Shown: positions 45,586 to 54,914, numbered from the stretch's first letter. The stretch is 64,000 nucleotides of DNA from Planococcus salinarum (GCF_007004625.1 NZ_VIFV01000013.1:1-64000); one strand, 5' to 3'. Notes: a model not told the origin generated them from the sequence alone. Numbers and translations are program-made.

Positions 45586-45801
45586 TCATTCCATAGGGCC
45601 GGGCTTTTGGACAGTCGGCAAAATACTGATCTGCTGGTAATAGCCGGTCACCTTATCCATGACTTCCGTCACAGACTCCAGCACATGGATCTTTTTCCCC
45701 GACACCAGTGTCACCACTGTATCCGGTGTAGCTTCGACTCTTTCGATATAAACCGCATTCAAGGTAAACGGCGTTTGGTTTAATTTCGTCAATAGGATCA
45801 T
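45586..45801 (-). CDS. swrD: FlbD/SwrD family flagellar protein
   Basis: A 71-residue protein with the FlbD family pattern ILLTKLNQTPFTLNAVYIERVEATPDTVVTL (in part FTLNAVYIERVEATPDT, about 12-28) and GKKIHVLES. B. subtilis SwrD raises flagellar power in cooperation with the stator. It lies between flgE and fliM, the conserved position. Confidence 0.9.
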   Translation of the reverse strand: MILLTKLNQTPFTLNAVYIERVEATPDTVVTLVSGKKIHVLESVTEVMDKVTGYYQQISILPTVQKPGPME

Positions 45802-45854
45802 TTATAGGCGCCCATTGAGGGAAGTTCAACTTCCCTCAGGCCGGCCCTCCTTTA

Positions 45855-46661
45855 TTATCGTTTCAAGTTGACAACTTCCTGAAGAATTTCATCTGAAGTT
45901 GTGATTGTACGGGAGTTTGCCTGGAATCCACGTTGTGCGATGATCATTTCCGTAAACTCTTCCGTTAGGTCAACGTTCGACATTTCGAGCATGCCGGAAG
46001 CTACTGAAGTGTTTGCCGCTCCCACAGTACCTGTATTAATCGCTCCGCCTGCAGCAGCGGTCATTTCGTATAGAGAGCCGCCAAATTTACTGAGGCCTGT
46101 TGGGTTTGGCGGTGAAGAGATACCAATGGTTACGCCAGGATCAAGAATTTCCGCTTCCGTTCCGTCAGCAGATAATTTGCCCATAAGAACACCTTCGCGG
46201 TTGATGCTGAATGAGTCGTAGGTAGCTGCATCAATTTGAATTGCAACACCCGTGCTATCAAGAACATTATAGCCCTGAGTATTAACCAGCCAGCCCTCTT
46301 CATCAACAACAAAGTTGCCGGCTCTTGTTAAATACTGATTTCCAGCAACAAGGGGGGTATCTGAAGGTTCCTGCACTACAAAGAAGCCGTCGCCCATGAT
46401 TGTGAGGTCTGTTCCCACCCCTGTATTCATTGCTGAACCTGGTGTATGAATTACATTAATAGCGCTTGTCGTCGAACCCAAACCGACTTGCATCGGATTT
46501 GTTCCACCACTGGACATATTCTGGCTCAATAGATCCTGGAAGTTGATCGTGCTTTTCTTGTAGCCGATTGTATTGACGTTGGCAATATTATTACCGATAA
46601 CATCCAGTTTCGTTTGGAAACCTTTCATACCTGACACACCCGCATACATTGAACGTAACAT
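45855..46661 (-). CDS. flgE: Flagellar hook protein FlgE (FlgG-like, short form)
   Basis: A 268-residue protein with both conserved ends of the rod/hook family: N-terminal MYAGVSGMKGFQTKLDVIGNNIANVNTIGYKKS (in part LDVIGNNIANVNTIGYKKS, about 19-37) and C-terminal DLTEEFTEMIIAQRGFQANSRTI (in part). The length equals the B. subtilis hook protein (formerly FlgG) rather than the 400-residue enteric FlgE. Hook subunit, secreted by the flagellar export system. AAAGGGG site upstream. Confidence 0.92.
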   Translation of the reverse strand: MLRSMYAGVSGMKGFQTKLDVIGNNIANVNTIGYKKSTINFQDLLSQNMSSGGTNPMQVGLGSTTSAINVIHTPGSAMNTGVGTDLTIMGDGFFVVQEPSDTPLVAGNQYLTRAGNFVVDEEGWLVNTQGYNVLDSTGVAIQIDAATYDSFSINREGVLMGKLSADGTEAEILDPGVTIGISSPPNPTGLSKFGGSLYEMTAAAGGAINTGTVGAANTSVASGMLEMSNVDLTEEFTEMIIAQRGFQANSRTITTSDEILQEVVNLKR

Positions 46662-46703
46662 TTAAATTTCCCCTTTCGAGTACCGTCCGTAATCCTTTCG
46701 GAA

Positions 46704-47171
46704 TCAGACAATCTCCTCGTTGTTTTTAATTTCTGTATTCATTTCTATCCGGTTGATCGCTGTAAGCGGGATTTTCGTTCCGCTGTCGAGCAGTTCAATT
46801 GTCAGTTCGCCGTTTTTGCTAGATAAAGCCTTTACGATTCCCTCGCCTGATTCCATTTTTCCATCGACTTCATATGACCAGTCGACCGATGTGCCGATCA
46901 GATTTGCGTGATCCGCCAGGGTTTGGTTGGTGGAGTTGCCAACGAATTGCGTCATCGTCTTGTTCAGATTTGTCAGCTGTTCCAAACTGGTGAACTGCGC
47001 CATCTGGCCAATGAATTCCGTGTCTTTCAAAGGTTCCATCGGATCCTGGTGCTTCATCTGCGTAACGAGGATTTTCAGGAACGCATCCTGGCCAAGCGTA
47101 TTCTGCGGATCGGCCGCTTTCGGCGCTGTCCCCGCCATCGTGTTGGCTGTTGATGTATTTGTAACGTTCAT
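46704..47171 (-). CDS. flgD: Flagellar hook assembly scaffold FlgD
   Basis: A 155-residue hook-capping protein. N-terminal LGQDAFLKILVTQMKHQDPMEPLKDTEF (in part DAFLKILVTQMKHQDPMEP, about 29-47) and QMAQFTSLEQLTNLN are diagnostic. The start is at 47171 (MNVTNTS), five bases after AGAGGTG; the open frame beyond it to 47543 runs through repeat sequence and is not coding. A 440-bp gap with two repeat elements separates it from fliK. Confidence 0.93.
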   Translation of the reverse strand: MNVTNTSTANTMAGTAPKAADPQNTLGQDAFLKILVTQMKHQDPMEPLKDTEFIGQMAQFTSLEQLTNLNKTMTQFVGNSTNQTLADHANLIGTSVDWSYEVDGKMESGEGIVKALSSKNGELTIELLDSGTKIPLTAINRIEMNTEIKNNEEIV

Positions 47172-47200
47172 CGGAACACCTCTTTTCTTGTCTATTAAAA

Positions 47201-47334
47201 CCGATATTACGCAAAACAGCTTCGCTTGCCTGGGGGCTCGCGCTGAGCTAACTCGGGCTCGTTGCACTTCGCCCGAGTGGATCTCAGCACTTCGCTTGGT
47301 CCCCTGGGCGTCTTCGCTGTTTTGCTCCATATCT
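47201..47334 (-). repeat. Flagellar-region structured repeat (family 1), copy D (module 2 only)
   Basis: Inverse orientation to copies A-C and E. Ends are CCGATATTACGCAAAACAGC and GCTGTTTTGCTCCATAT; inner helix CTGAG/CTCAG and a perfect CTCGGGC/GCCCGAG stem. Module 1 is absent. A family 2 element follows at 47358. Confidence 0.9.
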
Positions 47335-47357
47335 CTATTAATTTTCTCTAGATGAAT

Positions 47358-47545
47358 GAGCGGAAGTCGGCGACTCCTACGGGAATTAGAGCGTGTCCTG
47401 AGACCCCGCAGGGAAGGTTTGACCGAACAACATTCGGTCGAACCTTTGCGACGAAGCGTGTAACGCTGCAGGAGCATCGGTTTTCGAAGCGAACGAGGAG
47501 GCTCAGGCCGCTCCCCGCGGAAAGCGTCCGGCTGTCTCTGCATCG
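47358..47545 (+). repeat. Family 2 palindromic repeat, expanded copy
   Basis: Starts GAGCGGAAGTCGGCGACTCC, contains GTCCTGAGACCCCGCAGG and GAGGAGGCTCAGGCC, ends CCCGCGGAAAGCGTCCG. The same ~110-bp hairpin element is widespread in Bacillales genomes as far as I recall. Here ~80 bp are inserted in its middle, including an inner hairpin AAGGTTTGACCGAA / TTCGGTCGAACCTT. No gene is seen between flgD and fliK. Confidence 0.85.
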
Positions 47546-47613
47546 CTTCGCTAGCTTCGAGACATGAAAAAGAGCTGAAGCGATTTCATCGGTTCGGATA
47601 TGGCTAACTATTG

Positions 47614-49002
47614 TTAAACTGTATAATCCACTTTCATCATTCCGGAGTCGAGGTGGCTGCGCTCGACTGCTGCTTTTTCTTCTATCTGCTGGTAGCCGTT
47701 GTTGTCACGTCCGGCGGATTTTTGTTGCTGCTGTTGCTGTTGGGCAAAGCGCTGTTCGGACTGTGCGTTCTGCTGGCCGAGCGATTGCTGGGAATTGTTT
47801 TGAACGACTTCGATTTTCTCGACTGTCAACCCTTGCTGGATCAATGTATTGCGCAGCTGATTCAGCTGCAGATCGATTGCATCTTTTGCCGCCATGCTGC
47901 TCGTGAAGATTTGTGCGGCGATCTTTCCGTTCGTTTCCGTCAGGCGAATATCCAGATGGCCCAGATGGTCCGGCGAGATATTCACTTTGATCTGCGTGCT
48001 TTCACCATTCGTGGTCATGCGCAGCGAATTTTTGAAAACCTCACCCAGTTCTTCGGTTAAGTTATTCATCCGGACCACCGGAGTCGGCATCGCCGGCGCT
48101 TCGGGTCTTGCCTGCAGCGGTTGTGTTGTCTGAGCCGCTGCCTGTTTTGCTGAATCTGCGGAAGCCGTTGGTTGCGTCAGGCTCTGTTTGTTCTCATCCT
48201 GCTGTGAAGTTTCCTGTTGCTGTCCTCCGTCGCTTCGAGCCGCAGTGACAACAGCTGCAGAGGGCTGCGCTTTTACTGCTTCCGGTTCATCGGCGTTTGC
48301 GGTTTTGGTTTCTCCGGCGACTTTCATCTGTTTCTCTGTCTCAGCTGCAGAAACCACTCCAAGCTTCGCTGCCTGTTCAGGTTGGCCAGTTGCTGCCACC
48401 GATTTCTTTTCTGCACCTGCCAGTGATTCAGTGAATTCCATAATCTTGTTGGTGATTTTTTCAATGTTTTCAGCATTAATAATTGTTGCTTTTCCCTCGA
48501 CCCCCACAAAAGGCGAAGCGTTATCGAATTTCTTGTTACCAGTCGCTGACATGCTTGGCAAAATGTCGCCCAATTTCTGGATCAGCTCGACCAGTTTAGC
48601 TTGAACTTCCTTGGAGACTGGCTGTTTTTCAGCATCCGGCAAAATCGGCGTGAATTTTCTGCGTTCACCCATATCCACCAGAATCGCTCCTTCTTTTCTT
48701 TCGGGCTGAAAATTGATCAATTGCATCAATTCATACATGATTTTCTGCTGTGCTTCGGTAAGTTCTTCGACAGGCTGCTCCTGCAGCTTTGCCACCATGT
48801 CTTCAATTTTTTTCAACAGCACTTTCGGCAATGACGCTTCCTGACCTTCTCCATGCTGAGCACCATCGGCCAGCGACTGGAGAAGCGTTGAAAAAGCTTT
48901 TGCCCCTTCTGCAGATGGTGCTTCCGTTTTGGCGGATGCCGCTTCAGCAGAAGGCTTGGCAGTCATTGTGGATATTGGGCCTACAGTATTAATCGCATTC
49001 AC
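47614..49002 (-). CDS. fliK: Flagellar hook-length control protein FliK
   Basis: A 462-residue protein with a long, low-complexity Ala/Glu/Gln-rich N-terminal part and a C-terminal Flg_hook domain (~345-435: STQIKVNISPDHLGHLDIRL, GKIAAQIFTSSMAAKDAIDL, in parts). It measures hook length and triggers FlhB substrate switching. Overlaps the fliJ stop by four bases. The conserved C-terminal core follows the Q-rich region QSLGQQNAQSEQRFAQQQQ near the end, normal for the family. Confidence 0.9.
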   Translation of the reverse strand: MNAINTVGPISTMTAKPSAEAASAKTEAPSAEGAKAFSTLLQSLADGAQHGEGQEASLPKVLLKKIEDMVAKLQEQPVEELTEAQQKIMYELMQLINFQPERKEGAILVDMGERRKFTPILPDAEKQPVSKEVQAKLVELIQKLGDILPSMSATGNKKFDNASPFVGVEGKATIINAENIEKITNKIMEFTESLAGAEKKSVAATGQPEQAAKLGVVSAAETEKQMKVAGETKTANADEPEAVKAQPSAAVVTAARSDGGQQQETSQQDENKQSLTQPTASADSAKQAAAQTTQPLQARPEAPAMPTPVVRMNNLTEELGEVFKNSLRMTTNGESTQIKVNISPDHLGHLDIRLTETNGKIAAQIFTSSMAAKDAIDLQLNQLRNTLIQQGLTVEKIEVVQNNSQQSLGQQNAQSEQRFAQQQQQQQKSAGRDNNGYQQIEEKAAVERSHLDSGMMKVDYTV

Positions 49003-49466
49003 CCTCTTTCAGCGGTACTGGCTTGTTTTACTCGGTAAAATCTGGCGCTCGCCAATTCATCGAAGAAATTTTGTTCCTCTACTTTCTTTTCTTCCTGGAA
49101 TCTGGCGAGCTCCTGCTCTTTCAGGTTGCCCCAGGTCTTTTCTTCCTGCGCTTTCTGCTGGAGCTGGTTCTGGGTTCTTGTAACGTTGCCCTGAAGAAAT
49201 TCCAGCTCGCGGTTCGTTACGCTGGATTGTTCCTGCAATTGGCTTATGTAGATTTCAAGCATGCGCAGTTCGGAGATATTGATGCCGCCCTGCTGTTTCT
49301 TTCGCTTCATCTGTTCTGCTTCCACCAGCTTGTCCGTAATCGCCCGGCTCTTCTGATGGCCCGCCTGCTCTTTTTTTATCGCGTCAGCCATCTGTACCTG
49401 GGCAAAGCCTTTTTCATTCTCTTTCAGTTCAAGGATTTTTTGAAAACGAAAATTGAATTGAGTCAA
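48999..49466 (-). CDS. fliJ: Flagellar export protein FliJ
   Basis: A 155-residue, nearly all-helical coiled-coil protein starting FNFRFQKILELKENEKGFAQ (residues 4-23), the family hallmark. It couples the FliI ATPase to FlhA. It follows fliI after three bases and overlaps fliK; the ylxF (MotE-like) gene that lies between fliJ and fliK in B. subtilis is absent. Confidence 0.9.
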   Translation of the reverse strand: MTQFNFRFQKILELKENEKGFAQVQMADAIKKEQAGHQKSRAITDKLVEAEQMKRKKQQGGINISELRMLEIYISQLQEQSSVTNRELEFLQGNVTRTQNQLQQKAQEEKTWGNLKEQELARFQEEKKVEEQNFFDELASARFYRVKQASTAERG

Positions 49467-49469
49467 TTC

Positions 49470-50789
49470 TTAGTTCCCCCCAAATTGTTCTGTCAATTTT
49501 TCGACGCTTGTTTCTAAGCTTGTATTCTCATAAATATCCTGCTGCAGATAGTCTTTGATGATTGGATAGGAACGGATTGCCTGGTCGATTTCTTTATTGG
49601 CGCCCGCTTTATAGGCTCCGATATTGATCAGGTCTTCCGCCGAATCATAAGCCGACAGCATCCTCTTGAATTCGACGGCTGCCTTCTGGTGTTCGGGTGA
49701 GACGACTTCGTGCATGACGCGGCTGACGCTTGCCATGACATTGATGGCCGGAAACTGCCCTTTTTGCGCAATTTTGCGGTCCAGCACGATGTGGCCGTCC
49801 AAAATGCCGCGGACTGCATCCGCAATCGGTTCGTTCATGTCGTCGCCGTCGACCAATACGGTATAGAACGCAGTGATCGACCCTTTTGCCGAGGTTCCCG
49901 AGCGCTCCAGTAATTTTGGCAATAAAGCAAAAACACTCGGCGTGTAGCCTTTACTGGTCGGCGGTTCGCCCACCGCCAGCCCGACTTCCCGCTGCGCCAT
50001 GGCAAAGCGGGTGACCGAATCCATCATCAGCATGACGTTTTTCCCCTGATCCCGGAAATATTCCGCGATCGTGGTTGCCGTCATGGCGCCTTTGATGCGC
50101 TGCAATGCCGTCTGGTCGGAAGTTGCCGCAATGATGACTGATTTCTTCAACCCTTCAGGACCAAGGTCCCGTTCGATAAAATCACGCACTTCGCGTCCCC
50201 GTTCGCCGATGAGGGCGATGACATTGACGTCTGCTTCCGTGTTGCGGGCAATCATGCCGAGCAATGTGCTCTTGCCGACGCCGCTCCCGGCGAAAACGCC
50301 GATGCGCTGGCCCTGGCCAACCGTAAGCAATCCGTCAATCGCACGGACGCCGACTTCGAGCGGCTTGTCGATCCGCGGACGATGCAAGGGGTTCGGCGGC
50401 GTGTTGTTTGTCGAGTATTTCTTAAGGCCTTTCGGCAATCGTGTTTCGTCCAGCGGATTGCCCGTGCCGTCCAGCACTTTTCCGAGAATCGACGGACCAA
50501 TTTTGATCTGAAGCGGTACGCCAGTCGCCACTACCAGGCACCCGGGGCCAATTTGTGAAATATCGTTCAACGGCATCAGCATCAATTTGTTTTCCCGGAA
50601 ACCGACCACTTCCGCTTCGATCGGTTTTTCGTAATGGTTCGGATACAGCAGGCAAATCTCGCCGATTTTGGCGTTCGGGCCTTTTGATTCGATTGTCAGC
50701 CCGATGACCTGCACCACTTTGCCGTGTTTCTTGATCGGTTCCACTTCATCAATCAGGGCCAGATAATCATCTTTCCGCTGGTTCATCAT
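49470..50789 (-). CDS. fliI: Flagellar export ATPase FliI
   Basis: A 439-residue F1-beta-like ATPase. Walker A GVFAGSGVGKSTL (about 162-174), ALIGERGREVRDFIE (about 187), Walker B LMMDSVTRFAMAQRE (about 250) and the C-terminal KAGANKEID region. It energises flagellar protein export with FliH and FliJ. The start at 50789 (MMNQRKDDY) is chosen because AGGAG lies seven bases before it; this overlaps fliH by ~23 bases. A longer frame to 50906 lies inside fliH and is not likely translated. Confidence 0.96.
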   Translation of the reverse strand: MMNQRKDDYLALIDEVEPIKKHGKVVQVIGLTIESKGPNAKIGEICLLYPNHYEKPIEAEVVGFRENKLMLMPLNDISQIGPGCLVVATGVPLQIKIGPSILGKVLDGTGNPLDETRLPKGLKKYSTNNTPPNPLHRPRIDKPLEVGVRAIDGLLTVGQGQRIGVFAGSGVGKSTLLGMIARNTEADVNVIALIGERGREVRDFIERDLGPEGLKKSVIIAATSDQTALQRIKGAMTATTIAEYFRDQGKNVMLMMDSVTRFAMAQREVGLAVGEPPTSKGYTPSVFALLPKLLERSGTSAKGSITAFYTVLVDGDDMNEPIADAVRGILDGHIVLDRKIAQKGQFPAINVMASVSRVMHEVVSPEHQKAAVEFKRMLSAYDSAEDLINIGAYKAGANKEIDQAIRSYPIIKDYLQQDIYENTSLETSVEKLTEQFGGN

Positions 50790-51564
50790 TCGTTTTCTCC
50801 TCACAATAAGCGAGTAAATGCTTTTTGATTTCTTCCAGTTGGCTGTCGATGGTGACATCATAGGAGCCGCTTGGCGTATGCAGCATGCAGCCGCCGGATT
50901 CAACATTGGCCACTGGAATCATTTTTAATTCGCAGTCTGCCCGTACATAGGTTTTCAGTTCTTCCAGGAAAGGCAATAGGACCGGGTAATCGTCCAACGA
51001 CACCTGCATGATGATGTCTTCGGCTTCTTCGATATGCTTTAACGCCTGCTTTACGATACTCAACAGCTGTTCTTCATGCTGCTTCAACTCTTCTTTGATG
51101 ACACGTTCGGCAATGCGCACGCTCAAACTCAACAGGAACGCTTCGGCTTCCTGGACAATTTTCGCTTTTTCGCTATAGGCTTCCCGGATCAGTTCTTCCA
51201 TTTCGAGCCGCTTTTCTGCGAAGTCTTTTTCCGCTTGCGCGTAGCCTTGCTGCTTGCCGTGTTCGAAACCCTGCGCTGTTGCTTCATCGGCCAGCCTTTC
51301 AGCTTCTGCCTGGGCCGCTGTGCGCGCCTCGTGCCACCATAGTTCGATATCGGTGCGGGCCTGATGCTGCTGTTCCAGCAAATCGGTTTCCAATTGAAGC
51401 TTATGCGTCAATAAATTCTCGATTTCTTTTTTTACTGACAGTTTGCGCTGCTCGGGATCTGTTTCATCTTCCGGGCTGCAGGCATTCCGGAATTCGATTT
51501 TTTTCGTCTGCAGCACTTTCTTTTCGACCGGTATGCCGTAATGATAGCGGATGACATTAGACAA
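50767..51564 (-). CDS. fliH: Flagellar assembly protein FliH
   Basis: A 265-residue regulator of FliI. Long Glu/Ala/Gln-rich coiled coil (~50-140), then the FliH/YscL C-terminal domain (SLSVRIAERVIKEELKQHEEQLLSIVKQAL, in part, about 145-175). It holds the ATPase at the export gate. Overlaps fliG by eight bases. Confidence 0.9.
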   Translation of the reverse strand: MSNVIRYHYGIPVEKKVLQTKKIEFRNACSPEDETDPEQRKLSVKKEIENLLTHKLQLETDLLEQQHQARTDIELWWHEARTAAQAEAERLADEATAQGFEHGKQQGYAQAEKDFAEKRLEMEELIREAYSEKAKIVQEAEAFLLSLSVRIAERVIKEELKQHEEQLLSIVKQALKHIEEAEDIIMQVSLDDYPVLLPFLEELKTYVRADCELKMIPVANVESGGCMLHTPSGSYDVTIDSQLEEIKKHLLAYCEEKTNDEPAER

Positions 51565-52570
51565 TCAGCTCATCCCCTTCACCGCGGGAGACCATAATCT
51601 CACCCTTGTCTTCCAGGCTCCGGACCAGTGCAACGATATTCGTTTGTGCATTTTCGACATCTTTCAGTTTTACAGGACCCATCACATCGATTTCATCCCG
51701 TATAACTTCCGCTCTCCGTGTAGACATATTCGCGAATAGGCCTTCTTTGACGTCTTCGCTGGCCACTTTCAGCGCGAAAGTGAGATCCGCATCCGATACT
51801 TCACGGATGACACGCTGTATTGACCGGGTTTCAAGCGTAATGATATCTTCGAACACAAACATCCGCTTCTTGATTTCTGCGACGAGATCCGGACTGTCGA
51901 TTTCCAGTTCCGAAAGAATTGCTTTTTCCGTTCCTCTGTCCACGTTGTTCAATACCTGAACAATCGCTTCCACCCCGCCGGTCGCCGTATAATCCTGGGC
52001 TCCGGAAGCCGACAGCTTGCGTTCGATGATTTGTTCCACCTGATGGATCACTTCCGGGGACGTGCTTTCCATCAAAGCGATTCTGCGCGCCACTTCCGCC
52101 TGTTTGGCTGGTTGCAGCTGCGAGATGATCTGTGACGACTGCCTGGAATCCAGGTAGGACAGCACAAGCGCAATCGTTTGAGAATGTTCGTGCTGCAGAA
52201 TATTGAAAAGCTGATTCGGATCGGCCCGCCTTGCAAAGTTGAAGGGTTTGACGTGAAGCCTGCTTGTTAAACGGCCAATCGTATCCATCGCCCGGTCTTT
52301 TCCCAAAGCTTTTTCAAGAATATCCCTGGCATACTCAAGACCGCCTTCATCCATAAAGTCCTGGCCAAGTATCATTTCATAAAACTCATCAATCACTTTT
52401 TCTGTCTGGCTGCTTTTCAGCTGCCGAACATTTGAAATTTCCATCGTCAATTGATCGATTTCCGGTTCAGTCAGCTGTTTGAATATCTCCACAGCCACAT
52501 CCGGTCCAAGCCCGACCAGCAAAACAGCCACTTTCTGTATACCGGTCAACTCTTTCACACTTTTAACCAC
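51557..52570 (-). CDS. fliG: Flagellar motor switch protein FliG
   Basis: A 337-residue rotor protein with the three ARM-like domains: N-terminal (KVAVLLVGLGPDVAVEIFKQL near 13), middle with the EHSQTIALVLSYL pattern (about 128), and C-terminal torque domain (DIITLETRSIQRVIREV and DLTFALKVASEDVKEGLFANMSTRRAEVI, in parts, ~246-295) with the charged residues that face MotA. Twelve bases after fliF. Confidence 0.95.
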   Translation of the reverse strand: MVKSVKELTGIQKVAVLLVGLGPDVAVEIFKQLTEPEIDQLTMEISNVRQLKSSQTEKVIDEFYEMILGQDFMDEGGLEYARDILEKALGKDRAMDTIGRLTSRLHVKPFNFARRADPNQLFNILQHEHSQTIALVLSYLDSRQSSQIISQLQPAKQAEVARRIALMESTSPEVIHQVEQIIERKLSASGAQDYTATGGVEAIVQVLNNVDRGTEKAILSELEIDSPDLVAEIKKRMFVFEDIITLETRSIQRVIREVSDADLTFALKVASEDVKEGLFANMSTRRAEVIRDEIDVMGPVKLKDVENAQTNIVALVRSLEDKGEIMVSRGEGDELIV

Positions 52571-52581
52571 AGTTCACACTC

Positions 52582-54219
52582 CTAATCCTCCGACATCCAA
52601 GTACGCAATAATTTCGTGAAATCTTCCGGACGTCCTTTTGCCAGCTTTTCAATCGTCTTCCGTTTTGGATTCGACCGTGAGTCGAACTCCGAAAGATCGA
52701 TTTCTTTCTCTTCTTCCTCCAACTCCCCTACTGAGGTTGCTGGTTGTGCAAACATTTCAAATCCGAAATCTTCTTCTATCGCTTCACGTTTTCTTCTCAT
52801 CAGTACAAATATCAGGCTGCCGATGATGAGGATCAGCGCAACGGCCGCTCCTGCAACCAGCAGTAAGCCATTCGGAATTTCACCGAACCAGTTATTAATC
52901 GGATCTGCTTCTTCAATAACCGTTTTGCCCTGGAATTCTGTGGCAAATACCGAAATGCGGTCATCCAATTGAAGCTCATCAACCTCAGCGCCATTCATGC
53001 TCAAAGCGGCGCTGACCGTATTGCCCAATAAATTCCGGATATCGCCGACCGTTTCAAGCGTCAGGCTGTCCGGATCTCCGGGAACCGGCGGCTCGACACC
53101 GACGTTGATCGTTATATCATCGATTACATACGGGCTGAGCTCAATTTGGCGGTGAATCCGGTTGACTTCACGGTTTATCCGCTCTTCTGTTCTTTCCGAT
53201 TCACTGTTGCCGCCTTCTCCGGCTGCCGGATAATTGGCAATCTCCGTGTCACCTGTACCGACTGTCTCTTCTATCGTCGCGCCTTCGCTCGAATAGGTTT
53301 CCACAATCCGTTCCACACTGATATCGATGCCTTCACCCGTTTCTTCATTGACCGGTTCGACCAGTTCTTCTTCACGTTTTTCTTTCGTGAAATCCACACT
53401 TGCCATCACCGACACGACCACTTTATCGCGGCCAAGCAATAAACCGAGCATCTGCTGCAATTCTTTTTGGATGTCTTTTTCAATATCCTGTTTGATATCG
53501 CGCTGTTGCTGGTAGACCGACAACGCAGTGTCGGCAGGAGTTTCATCTTCCATCGTGAACGTCTGTCCGTTCTGATCCATAATAACAATCTGATCCGACG
53601 GCAGACTTGGAACACTCTTGCTGATCAGGTGATACAAGCCATTCACTTGTTTTTGATCCAACTGGAATGACGGTTCGCCCTGGATAACGACAGAAGCTGT
53701 AGCGACCTGCTCATCATCCGTCAGCCAAACATTTTCCTTTGGCAGCGTGATCATGACATTGGCATCAGCCACACCGTCAATCTGGCGGATCAGCATCGCC
53801 AACTCGTTCTGCATTGCGTCCCGTTCGACGACATCGAAATGCCTGTCAGTCATTCCAAGACCCATATTGTCGCTGAAAATGCTGTAATTCACATTGCCGT
53901 TTTTCGGAATTCCTTCGGCAGCCAAACTGACCTTCAGGTTTGCGACTTCTTCAGCCGGTACGCTGATGGTTTTGCCATCTCCCGAAACTTCCGCGAGGAT
54001 CCCCTGTTCTTCAATTGCCGTCTTGATTTCGCCCGTTTCTGCCGGTGCCAGATTCGTATATAAAGGCGTCATATCTGATCTTGAACCAAGAAATACAAAA
54101 ACAAGAAGCAGCAGAAAAGTAATAAAAAACGATCCGATAATCGTCCATTTTATCTTCGGAGAAATATTCCCCCAGGATTCACTGAATTTGGTTTTATAGA
54201 TTCCTAACTTCTCTTTCAT
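52582..54219 (-). CDS. fliF: Flagellar MS-ring protein FliF
   Basis: A 545-residue protein with an N-terminal transmembrane helix (IIGSFFITFLLLLVFVFLG), ring-building domains (~50-420) including the SMQ/YscJ-like region with FDVVERDAMQNELAMLIRQI (in part), and a second transmembrane helix near the C-terminus (LLLVAGAAVALILIIGSLIFVL, in part, ~445). The last ~40 residues (RPEDFTKLLRTWMSED) bind FliG. Ring platform of the basal body. Confidence 0.95.
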   Translation of the reverse strand: MKEKLGIYKTKFSESWGNISPKIKWTIIGSFFITFLLLLVFVFLGSRSDMTPLYTNLAPAETGEIKTAIEEQGILAEVSGDGKTISVPAEEVANLKVSLAAEGIPKNGNVNYSIFSDNMGLGMTDRHFDVVERDAMQNELAMLIRQIDGVADANVMITLPKENVWLTDDEQVATASVVIQGEPSFQLDQKQVNGLYHLISKSVPSLPSDQIVIMDQNGQTFTMEDETPADTALSVYQQQRDIKQDIEKDIQKELQQMLGLLLGRDKVVVSVMASVDFTKEKREEELVEPVNEETGEGIDISVERIVETYSSEGATIEETVGTGDTEIANYPAAGEGGNSESERTEERINREVNRIHRQIELSPYVIDDITINVGVEPPVPGDPDSLTLETVGDIRNLLGNTVSAALSMNGAEVDELQLDDRISVFATEFQGKTVIEEADPINNWFGEIPNGLLLVAGAAVALILIIGSLIFVLMRRKREAIEEDFGFEMFAQPATSVGELEEEEKEIDLSEFDSRSNPKRKTIEKLAKGRPEDFTKLLRTWMSED

Positions 54220-54244
54220 CGATCACTCATCCTATTTCCCAGAA

Positions 54245-54541
54245 TCATACTTGCATTCTCATTACTTCCTGGTAAGCTTCCACGACTTTATTGCGCACCT
54301 GCATGGTCAGCTCCAATGAAAGGCTCGCCTTTTCTGAAGCGATCATTACTTCGTGGATATTCTCAACCTGTCCGGTTGCCAGGCCGGCCGTTTGTACATC
54401 GGATGCTTTTTGTGCCTGATTAACTTCCTGCAAAGCCTGCTTGAAGATTTCACCGAAACCTTCCACCTTGTTTTCCGGTTTAACGATCGGATTTGTTAAA
54501 CCTTGTATAAACGGCATTTGTACCTGATTAATCGGATTCAT
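54245..54541 (-). CDS. fliE: Flagellar hook-basal body complex protein FliE
   Basis: A 98-residue rod junction protein: FGEIFKQALQEVNQAQKASD (about 28-47), GQVENIHEVMIASEKASLSL (about 55-74) and the C-terminal MQVRNKVVEAYQEVMRMQV match FliE. Exported subunit linking MS ring and rod. A 373-bp gap with two repeat elements separates it from flgC upstream. Confidence 0.95.
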   Translation of the reverse strand: MNPINQVQMPFIQGLTNPIVKPENKVEGFGEIFKQALQEVNQAQKASDVQTAGLATGQVENIHEVMIASEKASLSLELTMQVRNKVVEAYQEVMRMQV

Positions 54542-54570
54542 AAGTTTTCCCCCTGGTTGTTTCTATATAA

Positions 54571-54704
54571 TCGATATTCCGCAAAACAGCTTCGCTTGCC
54601 TGGGGGCTCGCGCTGAGCTAACTCGGTCTCGTTTCACTTCGCCCGAGTGGATCTCAGCACTTCGCTTGTTCCCCTGGGCGTCTTCGCTGTTTTGCTCCAT
54701 ATCT
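54571..54704 (-). repeat. Flagellar-region structured repeat (family 1), copy F (module 2 only)
   Basis: Ends TCGATATTCCGCAAAACAGC and GCTGTTTTGCTCCATATC; inner helix CTGAG/CTCAG. Nearly identical to copy D in length and orientation, lacks module 1, and like D is followed (after 74 bp) by a family 2 element. Confidence 0.9.
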
Positions 54705-54778
54705 TAGTGTGCAGATTTCATCACTGTAATCGGAACTAATTTATTCTCTTTATGTTTATACAAATAATTAAGATGAAA

Positions 54779-54895
54779 GAGCGGAAGGCGGCGACTCCAG
54801 CGGAAACAGAGTGAGTCCTGAGACCCCGCAAGAGCGAAGCGATGAGGAGGCTCAGGCCACTCCCGCGGAAAGCGTCCGCCTGGAGCGAATTCATC
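54779..54895 (+). repeat. Family 2 palindromic repeat, compact copy
   Basis: Starts GAGCGGAAGGCGGCGACTCC and ends GGAAAGCGTCCGCCTGGAGC; GAGTCCTGAG pairs with CTCAGGCCACTC and the outer GGCGG/CCGCC arms pair. It lies between flgC and fliE; no gene is seen there. Confidence 0.85.
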
Positions 54896-54914
54896 AACCC
54901 ACTATCCTCTGAAA

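Noticed and set aside
47172-47543. N-terminal extension of flgD by 124 codons
   Set aside because: It would run through two repeat elements; a good ribosome binding site and the usual FlgD N-terminus lie at 47171.
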